Of a stretch of 64,000 nt of DNA, positions 45,270-64,000 are shown piece by piece. Made by a program: the position numbers and the translations under genes. The notes below the pieces were generated by a model. It searched no databases and was not told the DNA's origin. It saw nothing but the letters and a program-made list of their open reading frames with translations. Position 1 is the stretch's first letter. Every line of letters starts with the position of its first letter. This DNA is from Megascapheus bottae (Eukaryota > Chordata > Mammalia > Rodentia > Geomyidae), in the NCBI GenBank assembly GCA_024803745.1, contig JANJXV010000043.1, positions 8,860,018 to 8,924,017 on the forward strand, written 5' to 3'.

Positions 45270-46120
45270 GAGAGAGAGGTTCTCCTGACCCACCTTGCAG
45301 CCGGAGGATGCAGTGCCGCGGTTCCACCTGACTCCAACCCAGGCAATTCAATTCCTTGAGGGGGGGGGGGAATTAAAATTTGTGCAAGGTTAGAGTGGAG
45401 GCTTTCGAAGAAGGGTGGCCGCGAGGACATAGAGGACGAGCCCGGGTCACACTCCCCCCCTCGCCCGGCACCTGGGCGTGGGGGACGGGGTGGGGGTGGA
45501 CGGCCTAAGAGGCCCCTCACTCATGGTGGTCACACCAGGCACTGGGAGGCCCCGGGGCCCGCGATCCAGACGTGTCAGGCCTCTCTGAAGACATTCCTTC
45601 CATCATCTAGGGCCAAACTCGTGCCTCCCCTTCCCCTTTTTCCCCCCCAGCCAGCCTCACCGAGGCCCGGACGGGGAGCCGGGACCACCAAGGAGAGCAG
45701 CGTCTGGACAGCCAAACCCAGGGGGGCGGGGAGAAAGGCAACGGAGAGAGGCGGGTCGGTGATGTCATTTCCGCTTCCGGTCCCGGCCGCCAGCCACGCT
45801 GGACATTTTCAAGGGTAGACTTTTTTTTTTTTCCCCAGCTGTCTTCTCCGATGTATGTATGGGGAGAGTAGGGAAGAAGTGGGCAGATGGACTCCACCGC
45901 ATCCTGAGGGTGGGCTCGTCGGAGCGGGACTGGAGACTGAAAGAGGCCCAGAGGCCCCGGTGGAGGTTAGAACGTGGCCCGGAAGGCGGCTCCGGGCGGC
46001 TCGGGGGCGGGGCTTGCTGGTGGGCGTGGTCGGGCGAGTGGGCGTGGCCTGGACCCAGGCTCAGTTGTGGATGGAGATGAGGAAAGGGATGGGCGCAGGG
46101 GGAAGGTGGAAAGGCCGTGG
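45270..46120. other. CpG island around P2
   Basis: CpG- and GC-rich DNA with GGGCGGGG and GGGGCGGGGC boxes near 45725 and 46005, and a G11 run near 45360. The open frames here are GC-driven. Gene 3's island starts about 2 kb further right and faces the other way. Confidence 0.75.
45661..45800 (-). promoter_or_regulatory. Gene 2 promoter and untranslated first exon (CpG island P2)
   Basis: A CpG-rich, TATA-less region. The minus strand carries CGGAAATGACATCACC (45773-45758) next to a second ETS core CCGGAAG (45780-45774). A likely first exon ends at the donor CCTCG|GTGAGG (last exon base 45661). The next minus-strand coding exon downstream is gene 2's start exon at 40862. Confidence 0.6.
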
Positions 46121-46497
46121 CAAATACTAACGAAAGCTTTTCTACCCTGCTCTCCCCACGCTTCCCAGGGGACTCCCGGAAATCTGCTGTCACGTTGCTA
46201 AATCGACCCACCCCGTGGAATGACCTGTCTCCTCCATTCAATCAAGAGCAATCTTTTAACATTTCAACGCCCTGGACGGGTGGCTCTGGCGCCTTTGTAA
46301 TCCTAAACCCCTCAGGAGGCTGAGATCTGAGCATAATTTGGCTCGAAACCGTGCCTTGAACAGGAAAAGTCTGTGAGACTTTTCTTCTTTCTTTTCCTTC
46401 CTTTCTTCTTTCTTTCTTTTATGCCAGTCCTGGAGCTTGAACTCAGTGCCTGGGTACTGTCCTTGAGCTCCTTTTGCTCAAGGCTTACAGTGCTGCT

Positions 46498-46665
46498 TCA
46501 GACTTGACCCGATATAAGAGGGTCCACACAGGAGAGCACCCCTACAAATGCCAGGAGTGTGGCGAGGCCCTTGCCCACTGCTCCAGCCTTTCTGTGCACC
46601 AGAGAACCCATACTGGCCAAAAGCCGTGCGCATATAAAGTACACACATGGTGTGTACCTGTTCCT
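46498..46665 (+). pseudogene. Orphan C2H2 zinc-finger fragment
   Basis: An isolated open stretch reading [20 protein letters not shown], then [20 protein letters not shown] and QKPCAYKVH: the end of one finger, one whole finger (its usual Phe replaced by Leu) and the start of another. No KRAB exon, acceptor or finger array adjoins it. SINE fragments lie on both sides. It is a relic of a finger exon, on the strand opposite to gene 2. Confidence 0.75.
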
Positions 46666-47430
46666 CAAGTCACAATAACCACATACAAACTCATGAAGCC
46701 TCATAACCCTCTCCATGGAATTTCAGGAATGTGAAATGTACCATGTTCTTTTTTTGTCTTGTTGGTCATGGGGGTTGAACTGAGGGCCTGGGTGCTCCCC
46801 TTGTCCCTGAAATCTTTTGCTCAAAGCTAGTGCTCTACCACTTTTGAGTTTAGCGCCACTTCCTGGTGGTTCCTTGGAGACAAGGGTCTCATGGTCTTTC
46901 CTGCCTTGGCTGGCTTTGAACCACAATTCTAAGATCTCAGCTTCCTCAGTACCTAGGATTACACTCAGAAACCAGGGTGCCCCGTTGTTTGCCATGTTCT
47001 TGATGGGGTTCCACACTGTGCCACCCTGTGGACGCCTGCTGGGGTGTAAATGGGGGACAGGGCTGTCAGGGCCTGGCGATGACATCCTGGAGAGAAGCCC
47101 AGTGAATGAATGTCAGGTCACTTCCTTGGGTGGAGGCCTTACAAGCCTGCTGGCCAGGTAAGTGTTTTGCTGGCAATGTTGGTTCCCTCAGTGGTGTGCC
47201 GGCAGGAGGAACGGCTCAACCTTGCTCTGTTAGTGACACTGCGTTGCTTTTAGTCAGATGTGCAGCAGCTCCTTGCTCTATGCTGACTACACCTTGCGAG
47301 CGTAGTCAGGATATAATGTGATGTATGGATTGATATTTGCAGTTCAGAGCATCCTGTCCTCCAGTGACCTCTCTGATTCCAGAATCGATGGGTAACAGTC
47401 ACTGAATAAAGTTCTCTCCTTAAAATGTCT

Positions 47431-47490
47431 ACGTGTGTGTGTGCGCGCACGTGTGTGTGTGCGCGCACGCGTGTGTGTGCACGTGCGCTG
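47431..47490. repeat. Alternating GT/GC tract
   Basis: TGTGTGTGCGCGCACGTGTG repeated with GCGCGCACGCG: an almost perfect purine-pyrimidine alternation rich in CG and TG steps. Confidence 0.92.
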
Positions 47491-48159
47491 GGGCCAGAAC
47501 CCAGAGCCTAGTATGTTAGATAGGCACTCTACCTCTGAGTCTGTCATATTCCCAGCCCTGATTCTAGTGTTAACTAAAATGCATTCATTAACTGAAGGAA
47601 AGTCCTATGTGCTTCTTTTATTAGTGGATATTAATTGTACAAAGGGGTTTTATTGTGCTATTTCCATGCATGCATACAATGTAATTTGATCAGACTCCCA
47701 ATTCCCATTACTTTCTTTTTGTGTGTATGACAGGGGCTTGAACTCAGCCTGGGCCCTGTTCTTGAGCTTCTTTTTGTTCAAGGCTAGCACTCTACCACTT
47801 GAGCCACAGTATGGATTTTTCTGAGTAGTTCCCTGGAGATAATCTCATGGAGGGCTGGGAATGTGACCTGGTGGTAGAGTGCTTGCCTAGCATGCATGAA
47901 GCCCTGGGTTCCATTCTTCCAGTAACACATAAACAGAAAAAACTAGATGTGGTACTGTGGCTCAAGTGGTGGAGTGCTACCTTGAGCAAAAGAAGGTCAA
48001 GGACAGGGCCCAGCCCCTGAATTCAAGCCTGAGGACCAACACCAACACAACAACAACAAAAACCCCAGAAACTGATGGAAGACCTATGGAGATCTAAGAA
48101 TGTGGGCAGAGTTAGGGAAGAACCTTTTCTGAGCATCTCTTGGAGAAATCCCCACCTCT

Positions 48160-48457
48160 CAGCACCCCAGCCACGCCCCTTGGCGTGGACTCCGCCTTGC
48201 CCCAGGCCCCGCCCCATAGAGCCCCGCTTCCAGCGACGTGACCCCGCCCATTGCCCCGCCGTGAGAGGCCCCGCCCCGACCTCTGGGCGGGGCTACAGGT
48301 CCATCTGTGCCTCCGGGCTCCAACTTGAACTCCGAGCCTCTCCGGCGTGGAGCCGGAAGTGGAAGTGACGTCAGCGGCCCGCGGATTCCCTACGGGCGCT
48401 GGCTGTGTTGGGGGTTCGGAGCGCCCTCTCTTCACGGTGGGCGCGTCCCTCATTGGG
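48160..48457 (+). promoter_or_regulatory. Gene 3 promoter and untranslated first exon (CpG island P3)
   Basis: A TATA-less CpG island with repeated CCCCGCC boxes (about 48206-48290). AGCCGGAAGTG (48351-48361) is followed directly by GGAAGTGACGTCAGC (48361-48375), which is ETS joined to a full CRE. A likely first exon ends at the donor TTGGG|GTGAGT (last exon base 48457). The next genes in this direction are gene 3's KRAB and finger exons. The island runs on to about 48680. Confidence 0.6.
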
Positions 48458-57021
<8,564 letters not shown>

Positions 57022-57024
57022 TGA

Positions 57025-59160
57025 GCACTTACATACTGACTGACACGAGCGGCAGCAGCTGAGGATGGAAGGCAGGCTGACAGTCCCAGTTTAGGAATTC
57101 TCACCTTCAGACATCACCCTGGAATTTTCCCTGGAGAGAAACCCCATTAAGAGAAGGAATGTCCAGCCAGGCACTGGCGGTTCACACCTGTAAGCCCAGC
57201 TACTCCAGAGGCTAAAATAGGAGGATGGAGGTTCAAAGCCAGTCCAGGTTGGAAAAGTCTGTGAAATTCTTTTCTTTCCAAACAAGAAACCACTCAAGCC
57301 AGATGTGAAGCTGTAAAGCTCAAGCCTGGTGGGGGGAGGGAGGGGAAATAAAGATAATAAATAGGGGGTGGCTCTCAGTCATGTTAGATGAAATTGAAAA
57401 CATGAATTGAACCCACATTCTCATCCCCCATGAGTGTACACAGGAAATCCCTCACAGCTTCTTGGGACGTTATTAAATACAGGGGGACCTCACGATGGAG
57501 GGAGATGTAAATACAGGGTTGGAGCGTGGCTCTGCAGGATATTTCCATCTTCACTTGTGCTTTCAGTGGAGAAAACTGGAGGTAAGGAATGGTGGGAATG
57601 GTGGGAAGTCCTTTCCACGGAGCATGAATCCTCTGGCTGATTCTGCCAAGAGATGATGAAGACTGTGGGAGGTGAGACCTGGCCCCCCAAATCAGCCCAC
57701 CTAAATGGTGCTGGTATATTGGGAACATTCTTTTTCCTTCTGTCCTGGCCATTCTGAGGGTGATGTGGCTTTTCTTTCTTCCCACAGCAACATCAGTGCA
57801 AGGAAGGGGGAAGGGGGCAACATGGTGGAAATGACCTTAGGTAGAGTCTGTGCATGGGTCTCTGCTTGGGTCGTCAGTGCTTTTGTACACCGCATTCCTG
57901 CAGTAGCCAAGTTGGGCTGAGAGTAGAGCTTTCAGTGTTGTGGGAAACATCCACGTTACTTATTCACACATGGTCCTTTCAGGTAAAGGTGGGGAGCAGG
58001 AAGAGGCATAAGAAGGGGATGAGTGAATAGTGATGGGTAGATCTGAGTGTAGAGGGAAAGTTGGAACCCTAACTCCTGAGTTTGGGGGTTCCCAGAACAG
58101 AAGCAGTGTGGGGCGGGACCATGAGTCCTGAGTTCCCTTGTCACTTCTACCCTCCCTCTACAGACGAATGAAGCATCAGCTTCAGCTGCATTCCATCCTT
58201 CACATGCTGTGGAGACAGGAAGGCTGCTAGAAACATGGTTGGTCATGGGCCACCATTTTTTTCTCTGTGTGTGTGTGTGCGCGCGCACTGATTCTAGGAC
58301 TTGAACTCGGCCTGGACGCTGACCCTGAGCTTTTTACTCATGGCTGACACTGTCATTTGAACCTCACCCTCACATCTGGCTTTCTTCGTGATTCGTTAAG
58401 AGTCTTGTAAGAGTCTCATAGGCTTTTCCTGACTGGACTGGCTTTGAACCATGCTCCTCAGATCTCAGCCTCTGAGTAGCTAGGATTGTGTGAGCAACCA
58501 CCAGGCAAGAACATATTTTATTATGGGTAAGGAGAAATATAAACAATACCTACAGTCTGGCCATGAGCAAATTTTCTAGGAGGTATGGCAGTTTTGCCAA
58601 CCTTTAGAACTGCAAGGATAGCACAAACCTTATCCAACTTTGCTTCAGTACTAAGCCATAATAAAGGATAAGCTTATACAGAGATCCCAGGAGAAGCCAA
58701 AAGCAAGCCCAGGCCACAGCAGACCCCACACAGCAAAGAAAGGAAAGCAAAGCTGCTACATACACATCTTGGGTGTGAGGAGCATCTCTACAGGGCCGGT
58801 TCTGAATGGGATCTCATGGTGTGCAGTGCGGCTAGAGTTCAAGGCCTAGGAATGGCAAAACAAAAAAATCTCCAATTGACCACTCAAAACCCTGAAGTAA
58901 AGCTGTGGCTCAAGTGGTAGAGCAGCAGACTTGAGCACAAAAGCTCAGGGCCAGCGTCCAGTCCCTGAATTCGAGCACCAGTACTGCCACCCGAACAATT
59001 TTATAAAAAAAAAAAGCCGAGCATCCAGTGGTCCATCCTGCTGGCCACACCCACTGCTGGCTCAGTCCCTCACTGGGCTGGGGGAGGTCTCTGCCTTCAC
59101 TTCCCCGCCTGGCCAGTGAAGGAATGTGTATTAGAACTTCCCAGTCTGGCTGGATCTAGT
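57025..59160. other. Region downstream of gene 3
   Basis: B1-Geo 57165-57320, about 900 bases of unique DNA (57370-58260), a GT run (58263-58288) leading into a reverse B1-Geo (58290-58505), and a Geo tail 58835-59010. No gene recognised. Confidence 0.55.
57345..57362 (+). terminator. Possible poly(A) signals of gene 3
   Basis: AATAAA at 57347-57352 and again at 57356-57361, about 330 bases after the stop codons. They lie at the end of a B1-like SINE fragment, so they may be chance A-rich sequence. Confidence 0.3.
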
Positions 59161-59189
59161 TTAGCTGAGGCTGGAAGATCAGAGCCCTC

Positions 59190-59470
59190 TCGCCCCGCCC
59201 CTCTACTTTGTGCCACGCCCATGACCCGCCTCACCCACGTAAGCCACGCCCCCCGTCGTCGCCCCGCCCCTCAGATCGCCTCTCCCTGCCCCACCGATGT
59301 TATCCATCCGCCCTGTCCGCCGCAGCCACGCCCATCTGCGCTTCTCGTGTCGGTTGGCCCCGCCCCCTTGCCAACGCGCGGTCTGCGTCTTTGTGACGTT
59401 TCCGGCTCCCGGGTGGGAACGCGTTCGGACAGGAGGAGTTTTTGGAGGCCGGGACCCTGCTGGGTCCACC
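59190..59470. promoter_or_regulatory. Orphan CpG island P4
   Basis: CpG-rich DNA with many CGCCCC boxes. The minus strand carries GCCGGAAACGTCACAA (59406-59391), a close variant of the ETS-CRE motif of P1-P3 with one base less between the cores. A minus-strand donor ACGTGG|GTGAGG ends at 59239. No coding exon in either direction can be tied to it: gene 3 is on the plus strand and ends at 57.0 kb, and FBXL12 runs in from beyond 64 kb. Confidence 0.55.
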
Positions 59471-59768
59471 CTGGAAATCTCTTGATTTCCTCAGACACGA
59501 TCAGTGAATTCTTTTTAACTAGCTAGGCTCTGTGTCTCCACAGAGTAACCGGCCGGTGGTTGGCTCACGAATCTAGAATCTCGACACTCCTGAGGCTGAG
59601 GCAGATGGATCGAGAGTTTGAAGCCATCCTGGCTACAAGAGTGAGTTCCAGGTTGATTAGAGATAAGAGTTTCACAGAGTTTAGTGCCCAGGATGGCTTT
59701 GAGCTGTGATCCTCAGATCTCAGCCTCCTGAGTAGCTAGGATTGTAGGCCTGAGCCACCACGCCCAGC

Positions 59769-59804
<36 letters not shown>

Positions 59805-62800
59805 GTAACTTTTTGACAATACTGGAGTTTGAATTCAGGGCCTTATGGGAGGGAGAAGTGGAGAGGGGGGCTGGGAATGTGATTTACTGGTACAGTGCTT
59901 GCCTAGCTTGTATGAAGCCCTAGGTTTGATTCCTCAGTACCACATATGCAAAAAAAGGCAGAAGTGGCACTGTGGCTCAACTGGTAGAATGCTAACCTTG
60001 AGCAAAAGAAGCTCCAGTGCTGTACCTAGGCTCTAAGTTCAAGCCCTAGAACTGGCAAATAAAGAAATAAGCCCAAGTATAATGAGGGCTGTGCAGATCC
60101 ACATGAACAATTCAAGACAATAGACCTACCTTTAAAGATCATCCCATGCCTGAGAAGCTCTGGCCTGGCACCTTATTCACTAGATTACCACCAGGTCAAA
60201 CTTGCATTCACCCAGTGAGTTAAGTTCTTAGCGGCTGCCACCCCACCCCCACCCCGACCATGAGGACCCCGGTGCTCAAGTTGAACATTTGAACCTGTCC
60301 AGTATCACTTTCCACCATCTCTGCTCCAACTGCCATTGTTTCCATGCCCACATTCTGGGGTTTCTTCCCATACATATTATGAAAATGGAAATTATTCTGT
60401 GAGCTATTTCTGTTGTGCTTAACAATGGTTTCAATATGAAGTTCCCCTCCACTGCCCACTGTCCTCCCCCCCTAAAAAGGTTCTTGCTTGACTCCCTACT
60501 GTAGCAGTGTTCAAAGGTGACTGGATCACCAGGGCTCTAAATTCATCAGTGGACACTACTAAAGGTGTGCCTTTGAAGGGCATTTCCTGGGTATGAGTGT
60601 GCACACATGCATGCTGATACCAGCGCTTTAACTCAGAGCCTCATGTTCCTGTCTTTGTTTTTGCCAGTCCTTGGGCTTTCTCAAGGCTTTTTCTGGGTAT
60701 GTGGTACTGAAGAATCAAATGCAGATCTTCGTGCATGCTAGGCAAGCACTCTGCCACTAGGCAAAACTCCCAGCCTGTTTGTTTTTTGCATTAGGTTGGC
60801 ACATTACCACATAGCCACTCCTCCAAGCTCAGCTTTTTGTTGTTTTTGCACCAGCAAACCCAGTGGAAGTTAATGTTTTCCCCTGTAATTTCTGTGACTG
60901 GACTGAAATTGGAGAGGGAAATTAGGGATGCCAATATATTGATTTTCTTCCCAAAGTAGACAATATTCTAGGTTATGAAATGTATAACTTTCCATAATAA
61001 CTTCCTCTGGGTCCAGGTATTTGAAAGAGGTTCATATTCTGTAATAAGTTCTTTATAAACATATATTACTTTGAAGTCAGGAAAACTTTTTTTTTCTTGT
61101 TTTTTTTTTTTGCTGGTCCTAGGACTTGAACTCAGGGACTGGGCACTATCCCTGACACTCTTGGTGCTCAAGAACACATTTGAGCCATAGCGCCACTAAC
61201 GGCTTTTCCTGAGTAGTTAATTGGAGATGAGTCTCTCAGACTTTTCTGCCCAGACTGGCTTAGAACCATGATCCTTAGATCTCAGCCTCCTGAGTAGCTA
61301 GGATCATAGGTGTGAGTCACTGTGCCCAGCTAGAAAAATATTTTTTGGCGAGGGAGGGAGGATTGGCCAGTCTGAAGCTTGAACTCTGAGCCTGGGTGTT
61401 GTCCCTGAACTCTAAGCCTGGGCATTGTTCCTGAATTCTTCAGGTCAAGGCTAGCGTTCCACCACTTAAGCGATAGCACCACTTCCAGTTTTCTGGTGGT
61501 TAATTGGAGATAAGTCTCACGGGACTTTTGTTCCTGGCTTTGAACCAAGATCCTCAGAACTCAGACTCGAGTAGCTAGGATTACAGGTGTGAGCCACTGG
61601 CACCCAGCATTACAAAAACATTTTTTAACTCTTTAAAAATTATGTTTTGGTGTCAGGAGTTTGTCCTTAGTAGTAGAGGGCTTGCCTAGCACACACGAAG
61701 ACCCAGATTTGATTCCTCCATACCATATGCATAGAAAAAAGCCGGAAGTAGTGCTGAGGCTCAAATGGTAGAGCTCTAGCTTTGAGAAAGTCCAAGGATA
61801 GTACCCAGGCCCTGAGCTTAAGCCCAGGACTGGCAAAAAATAACTTTAAAAAATATAGTTACATATATAACTATAACCCCTCTGTACATCACCTTGACAA
61901 TAAATTTTTTCTTTTAAATATGTTTTGTGGGCCGGGATCGTGGCCTTGTGGTAGAGTCCTTGCCTTGCATGCACAAAGACCTGGGTTCAATTCCTTAGTG
62001 CCACATACATAGAAAAAGCTGGAAGTAAGCCGGCGCAGTGGCTCTCACCTGTAATCCTAGCTACTCAGGAGGCAGGCTGAGATCAGAGGATCAAGGTTCA
62101 AAATCAGCCTGGGCACAAAAGGACCTGACATACTTATCGCCAGTTAACCTCTAGAAAACGGGAAGTAGGGCTTGGCTCTAGGATATGGTGGTAGCCTTGA
62201 GCTGAAGAGCTCAGGGACAACACCCAGGCCCAGGGTTAGGGCTATAGCCTTGAGCTGAAGAGCTCACGGACACCACATCGTCCAGGTCGAGTACAAGCCC
62301 CATGACCTACAAAAAAAAAAAAAAAGAAAGAAAAAAGAAAGCCAGAAGTGGTGCTGTGGCTCAAATGGCAGACCACTAGCCTTGAGAAAACCCAAGGACA
62401 GTGCTCGAGCCCTGAGTTCAAGCCCCATGTCTACCTCATTTTTCTCCCTAACCCGCCCCTCCCATATCTCTGACTCTCTACACCCCACTTTGGCTCTATC
62501 CTGGTCCCCAGATGTCCGGGCCTGAAGTTGGTAGGGCTCGTCATTGATTTGGACAGTTAGCCCTAAGCAAGGCCACATCTGGGGTCTTTGTGAAGAACCT
62601 GCTCCGTGCTTCCTCCCCTCCCCCGCGCCCCTCTCCTGGCTCTGGCTCTGAGCAGCTCCCACAGACCTGAGGCCAAACCACCTGCCCCTCATCCACCTTC
62701 CCTCATGGGTGGGTGCCCAGAACCCTGGGCTTGCTGACACCTGCATCTTCAAAGAATTCCACCTCAAAGGGCAGGAAGAGGAGCTGTTACTGGAGCCCTG

Positions 62801-63159
62801 CACTGAGCCACCACCTGCAGACATGGCCTGCCACTGCAACCTGCCTCCTGTTTTTAGAGGTGCCAAGGTCATTCCCCACCCCCACCTTTTCCACATGCCA
62901 GGCAAGCATTCATTCTTCATTGAGCCACATCCCAGCCTCCATCTCTTCTTCCTCAGTTGTCTCCACAGCTAGTGGCTGCTTTCTCATCTCTGTCCTCTAC
63001 CAAGTGGTTTTTAATGTCTCCAAGTTCTAGAACTAACCCTATGTGCTGACTTGCTTATGACCCTGACCCCTCCGTTACAGCTCCGGTAGCATGCCTAAAA
63101 AATAATGGGTTTTGAAAAACATTTGTGGAATAAAATAAACCGAATACTTTTAAAAAATG
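59471..63159. other. Region between P4 and the FBXL12 3' UTR
   Basis: Reverse B1 59655-59770 with (CA)n 59771-59800, IDL-Geo 59868-60062, reverse IDL-Geo piece 60655-60775, reverse B1-Geo 61110-61330 and 61360-61610, IDL-Geo 61650-61838, L1-like 3' end 61855-61915, and the nested SINE at 61930-62430. About 60070-60600 and 62440-63150 are unique; a 218-codon frame there starts in a SINE and looks like chance. Confidence 0.55.
61930..62430 (+). mobile_element. IDL-Geo SINE split at its central linker by a B1-Geo SINE
   Basis: Left IDL half 61930-62027, right Geo half about 62338-62430. The B1-Geo insert (62028-62325) carries an internally repeated Geo piece and a poly(A) tail. AGCTGGAAGT and AGCCAGAAGT on the two sides mark the worn duplication. 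Confidence 0.8.
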
Positions 63160-63594
63160 CTTATTGCTTTTTAATAGAAAATATTATATACCATGGAAAA
63201 CACTCGGAAAAGGCAGAATACAAAATAGAACCTTTGGAAACATTTGGCTATGCGAAGACAGGCTTTGAGCGCTGAGATCCGATGCATCGCATGCGGAGAG
63301 AAGGGTCTGCATAGGTTCGAGTTCAGGTAGGGACCATCCTTCTGGGCTGGGGAGGGCGGGGCCCAGGGCCCCAGCTCCACCCGGACTGGGTCCTGAGGAC
63401 GCTACCCTGAGGATGACCCGGGAAAGGCACTGCAGGGCAGAGTCTGCACTGGATGAGGTAGCTCCCGACAAGGGCAGGCTGTGGGAAGCTCCGCCCATAG
63501 CCACGCCCATGCGCTGGCCCTCTGGGAGGCCCTGGCCAGGCCCTGCACCACGGCTGGCCGGCCCTCAGGGCTGGGCCCCAGGAGAGGCATCCCC
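63160..63594 (-). other. FBXL12: FBXL12 3' UTR with a likely poly(A) signal
   Basis: GC-rich non-coding sequence follows the FBXL12 stop on the minus strand, turning AT-rich near 63.2 kb. ATTAAA on the minus strand (63175-63170), a common variant poly(A) signal, is the best candidate. Open frames here are GC shadows. Confidence 0.55.
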
Positions 63595-64000
63595 TCACAT
63601 CCACCAGTCCATGGACTCCTTGGGGGAGGGCCTGACGATGACCACGCAGTGGGGCAGCCCCTGGCACAGGATCTTCTCCGCCTCCTGCCCCTCCCAGCCC
63701 AGCCCCTGCAGCTCCAGCACGCGGAGCTTGGGGATGGCCAGGCAGGAGGAGACGATTTCAGCGGGGGTAGGCATTTCCGGGGTGACGAGGGGGCCCTGAA
63801 GGCACAGACTCTCCAGGGCTGGCATGCCCTGCAGCTGGGCCAGGCCCGGGGCAGAGAGGCCCCCCACGGTCAGCCGGAGCTTGCGCAGGTCACGGAGGTG
63901 ACGGCTGATGGCCAGCAGGGTGCTGTCGGCCGATAGGGTGCAGCCTAGCACCTCAAACCGCTGCAGGTAGCTGAGCTCCTGCAGGCTGGCGTCCAGGCCG
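63595..64000 (-). CDS. FBXL12: FBXL12, C-terminal part of the last exon (cut by the window edge)
   Basis: F-box and leucine-rich repeat protein, substrate receptor of an SCF (SKP1-CUL1-F-box) ubiquitin ligase; cytosol and nucleus. The open frame enters from the right edge as GLDASLQELSYLQRFEVLGC, continues with LRR-like units (LRKLRLTVGGLSAPGL, LESLCLQGPLVTPE, LRVLELQGLGWEGQEAEKIL), and ends KESMDWWM at a TGA (63597-63595). The DWWM ending and LRR text match mammalian FBXL12 as I remember it. The N-terminal F-box lies outside the window. The open frame from 63951 starts at a GTG inside the gene and is not a real start. FBXL12 fixes the synteny of the cluster. Confidence 0.93.
   Translation of the reverse strand, partial: GLDASLQELSYLQRFEVLGCTLSADSTLLAISRHLRDLRKLRLTVGGLSAPGLAQLQGMPALESLCLQGPLVTPEMPTPAEIVSSCLAIPKLRVLELQGLGWEGQEAEKILCQGLPHCVVIVRPSPKESMDWWM

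Larger units (their letters stand above)
40872..45660 (-). other. Gene 2 intron 1 region
   Basis: Reverse B1-Geo 41105-41335, a mouse-B1-like monomer 41655-41770, B1-Geo 41940-42175, pieces to 42340, reverse IDL-Geo 42845-42995, ID-like 43180-43265, B1-Geo 43275-43510, a B1-Geo (from 43660) split by a reverse IDL-Geo (43768-43963), reverse B1-Geo 44470-44710, (GA)n and (CA)n. About 42345-42720 and 44150-44450 are unique DNA without a gene. Confidence 0.6.
46121..48159. other. Region between the divergent promoters P2 and P3
   Basis: Holds B1-Geo pieces at 46270-46490 around a (TTTC) run, the orphan finger fragment, reverse B1-Geo 46755-46965, the GT/GC alternating tract near 47.45 kb, a reverse Geo (47720-47850) split by an IDL-Geo (47855-48060). 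About 46970-47420 is unique. Confidence 0.6.

Noticed and set aside
45765..46241. 158-codon minus frame and overlapping plus frames near P2
   Set aside because: GC-driven frames in a CpG island, with no homology recognised.
62264..62920. 218-codon minus-strand frame
   Set aside because: Its C-terminal part is reverse SINE sequence and the rest has low complexity with no domain. It lies downstream of the FBXL12 poly(A) signal.

Overview
The window is a mammalian KRAB zinc-finger (KZNF) gene cluster ending at the 3' end of FBXL12. The organism is most likely a geomyoid rodent (pocket mouse, kangaroo rat or pocket gopher). The reason is the dominant SINE: dozens of copies of a two-part element with a tRNA-Ala/ID-like left half (promoter core GGTTCGATTCCTCGGTACCA) and a right half of the Geo type. 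As far as I know, IDL-Geo SINEs are described only from Geomyoidea. A second abundant SINE has a 7SL/B1-like head on a Geo-like tail. The gene order (KZNFs with an unusual N-terminal exon, KRAB A, B and C boxes, then FBXL12) matches the human 19p13.2 cluster that holds ZNF426, ZNF561, ZNF562, ZNF846 and FBXL12. This is from memory and inference; no alignment was run.

Layout. Gene 1 (minus, about 21.7 kb down to 0.8 kb): a CpG-island promoter near 21.6-21.75 kb, then a start exon at 11894, a second coding exon at 10858, a decayed KRAB A/B pair at 9544 and 7869, an intact KRAB-A at 5454, KRAB-B at 4755, and one long exon (807-3034) with 21 intact C2H2 fingers. The phases of the main chain agree, and the summed coding length is 2550 nt (849 aa). 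Gene 2 (minus, 45.8 to 32.2 kb): CpG promoter, start exon 40838, N-terminal exon 40192, KRAB-A 38209, KRAB-B 37659, KRAB-C 35137, and a nine-finger exon (32195-33580). All phases agree, and the sum is 1788 nt (595 aa). Gene 3 (plus, 48.3 to 57.0 kb): CpG promoter, KRAB-A 51794, a dead KRAB-B, KRAB-C 54242, and a very GC-rich exon with about 12 fingers and a frameshift near its end. FBXL12 (minus) enters from the right edge (63595-64000).

Genes 1-3 would act as nuclear DNA-binding repressors. The KRAB boxes would recruit TRIM28/KAP1 and the fingers would select the DNA target. The three promoters share one composite ETS-CRE motif, and a fourth, orphan CpG island at 59.2-59.45 kb carries a variant. 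Introns and intergenic DNA are mostly SINEs, many nested with clean target-site duplications, plus a 5'-truncated L1, a retroposed U6 copy and long microsatellites. I found no tRNA or rRNA genes, no CRISPR array, no recognisable endogenous retrovirus, and no system outside the KZNF theme. The best leads are gene 1's two KRAB modules, the shared promoter motif, the decay of gene 3, and a CpG-preserved SINE inside a CpG island.
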